From Ornithodoros turicata (lineage: Eukaryota > Arthropoda > Arachnida > Ixodida > Argasidae): a stretch of 64,000 nt of DNA. Position numbers and translations under genes: made by a program. Shown piece after piece: positions 62,941 through 64,000 of the stretch. The first letter of the stretch is position 1. Each line of letters opens with the position of its first letter. The notes under the pieces are model-generated. The model worked only from the letters and a program-made list of their open reading frames with translations, was not told the origin of the DNA and ran no database searches. The stretch lies in contig NC_088206.1 in NCBI RefSeq assembly GCF_037126465.1, positions 7,167,187 through 7,231,186 on the forward strand, in the 5' to 3' direction.

Positions 62941-64000
62941 GAGCAAAACGCAGTTTACGAACTGCCTTCGCAGGTGACATTATGACGACGTCAGCCCAAG
63001 TTGCAGCGACTTGTGCCAACCAAATACCGATCTCCGGCAGATTTTCGGCAATTTGCACTTGGACTTTTTGTCTAGCTGGACACAACGCTATTGAAAGATG
63101 TATCATTCCCATGTAGCATTCCTTTCCTTGCCTCTTTTTTCTCAATAAGCATATCCCCCCCTCCCTTGAGTTTGAAGAACCCAGAAGACGACGAGGACGA
63201 TACAAGACTCGAATACGAACTAAAAAAAATGTTATAGAGTACATCAGTTCTCTTGCACTATATTAATTTGTTCATACATGATCATTGTTTTCAATATAGT
63301 AGTGTGGTATTGCAGCGAAATTGTAAAAGCTCCTCGTGACATATTGCACCCGGACTACAACTTGTATTCTTCGAAATCTGAAATATTCCTCATATTTTCT
63401 TGATATCTTTACATTTTTACTGCAGGACCGGTTCCCAAGCGTAGGAAAGTGTACAGTTTGGTGGAAAATGCCAGAAAATTGTAATTGCGGGAAGAATCAG
63501 ATAATGACAATAATTGTTGTATATGTATATTTTTCCTTTTATTAAATCGGTTAGACGTTCGGCGTCGTGGTGTGTATCTCTCTCTTTCTTTGTGCTGTTT
63601 TTACACCGCACCATTTACCCCAAGTGTCTGCGTTAGTTTGGTTACATTTGTAAATTTGAAACTTATTTATCGCTAACTAACTGTCATTCATCTCTCAGGC
63701 TAACCTGGCACGATATACTTTCAGTGAATAGCAGCCGGATGCTCTTAAGTTCACCACCTGGCCATGTTTTCTATCAAATTCCCCAAATTTCTGGATTCTG
63801 CAGAGGATTTGACAAACCCGGATTTGAAATGGGATTTGATTTGGCATGAAAAGAGGCAAATAAGCGAGAAAGATGCTTTCACTTTGTGTTCCATAATATT
63901 AAACGGACATAGTACTCGAGTTAAAAGGGGTGCATACAGATTCGCCCTACTTTGGATTGTGCATGTACAGTACGCGATCCGCCCGAAATGTTTTAAATGC
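62941..64000. other. Intergenic to window end, nothing recognised
   Basis: No reading frame with domain content, no repeat copy matched elsewhere in the window, and no RNA gene could be identified. Confidence 0.3.

Overview
This is a eukaryotic nuclear window. Every gene that can be read through is split by GT-AG introns or carries eukaryotic features, and the intergenic space is packed with DNA transposons, SINEs and retrotransposon relics. The encoded proteins (an invertebrate-type Rho1/RhoA, a bendless/UBE2N-type E2, UBE2W and a ZNFX1 helicase) fit an arthropod. The mix of mariner, hAT, TTAA-target and tRNA-SINE repeats makes a chelicerate, probably a tick, my best guess. That species call is inference.

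Layout. 1-3.1 kb: one copy of a 2.1-kb dispersed duplication (second copy at 22.3-24.3 kb) and a small foldback MITE. 3.1-3.9 kb: a truncated TTAA-type element with a hAT MITE nested inside. 3.9-11.2 kb: a tandem duplication of a ~3-kb unit. Each copy carries a deleted mariner, a reverse-strand coding-like exon of unknown function, a SINE and a 14-bp minisatellite. The copies differ by insertions that arrived after the duplication. 12.4-17.2 kb: an uninterrupted reverse-strand reading frame for ZNFX1, an SF1 RNA helicase with NFX1-type zinc fingers. 17.2-22.3 kb: transposon debris, including a split Ty3/gypsy relic. 24.3-30.5 kb: the Rho1 small GTPase gene (reverse strand, four coding exons, 192 aa). 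30.5-42.3 kb: no confident gene, with a LINE relic and several C/G-run MITEs. 42.4-42.5 kb: a possible first coding exon on the forward strand. 43.6-47.8 kb: UBE2N/Ubc13 (reverse, five coding exons, 151 aa). 49.2-55.6 kb: UBE2W (reverse, six coding exons, 151 aa). 55.6-57 kb: a possible divergent forward transcript with a 165-bp tandem repeat in its putative intron. 57-64 kb: MITEs, inverted repeats and a 5'-truncated LINE; no confident gene.

How the genes relate. Rho1 (cytoskeleton) and ZNFX1 (RNA surveillance/innate immunity) look like independent housekeeping or defence genes. The notable pairing is UBE2N followed closely by UBE2W on the same strand. In mammals UBE2W adds the first ubiquitin to a protein N-terminus and UBE2N with a UEV partner extends Lys63 chains, so the two neighbours encode enzymes that can act in sequence. 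All splice assignments were made by reading frame, splice-site and family comparison by eye. No alignment or database search was run.
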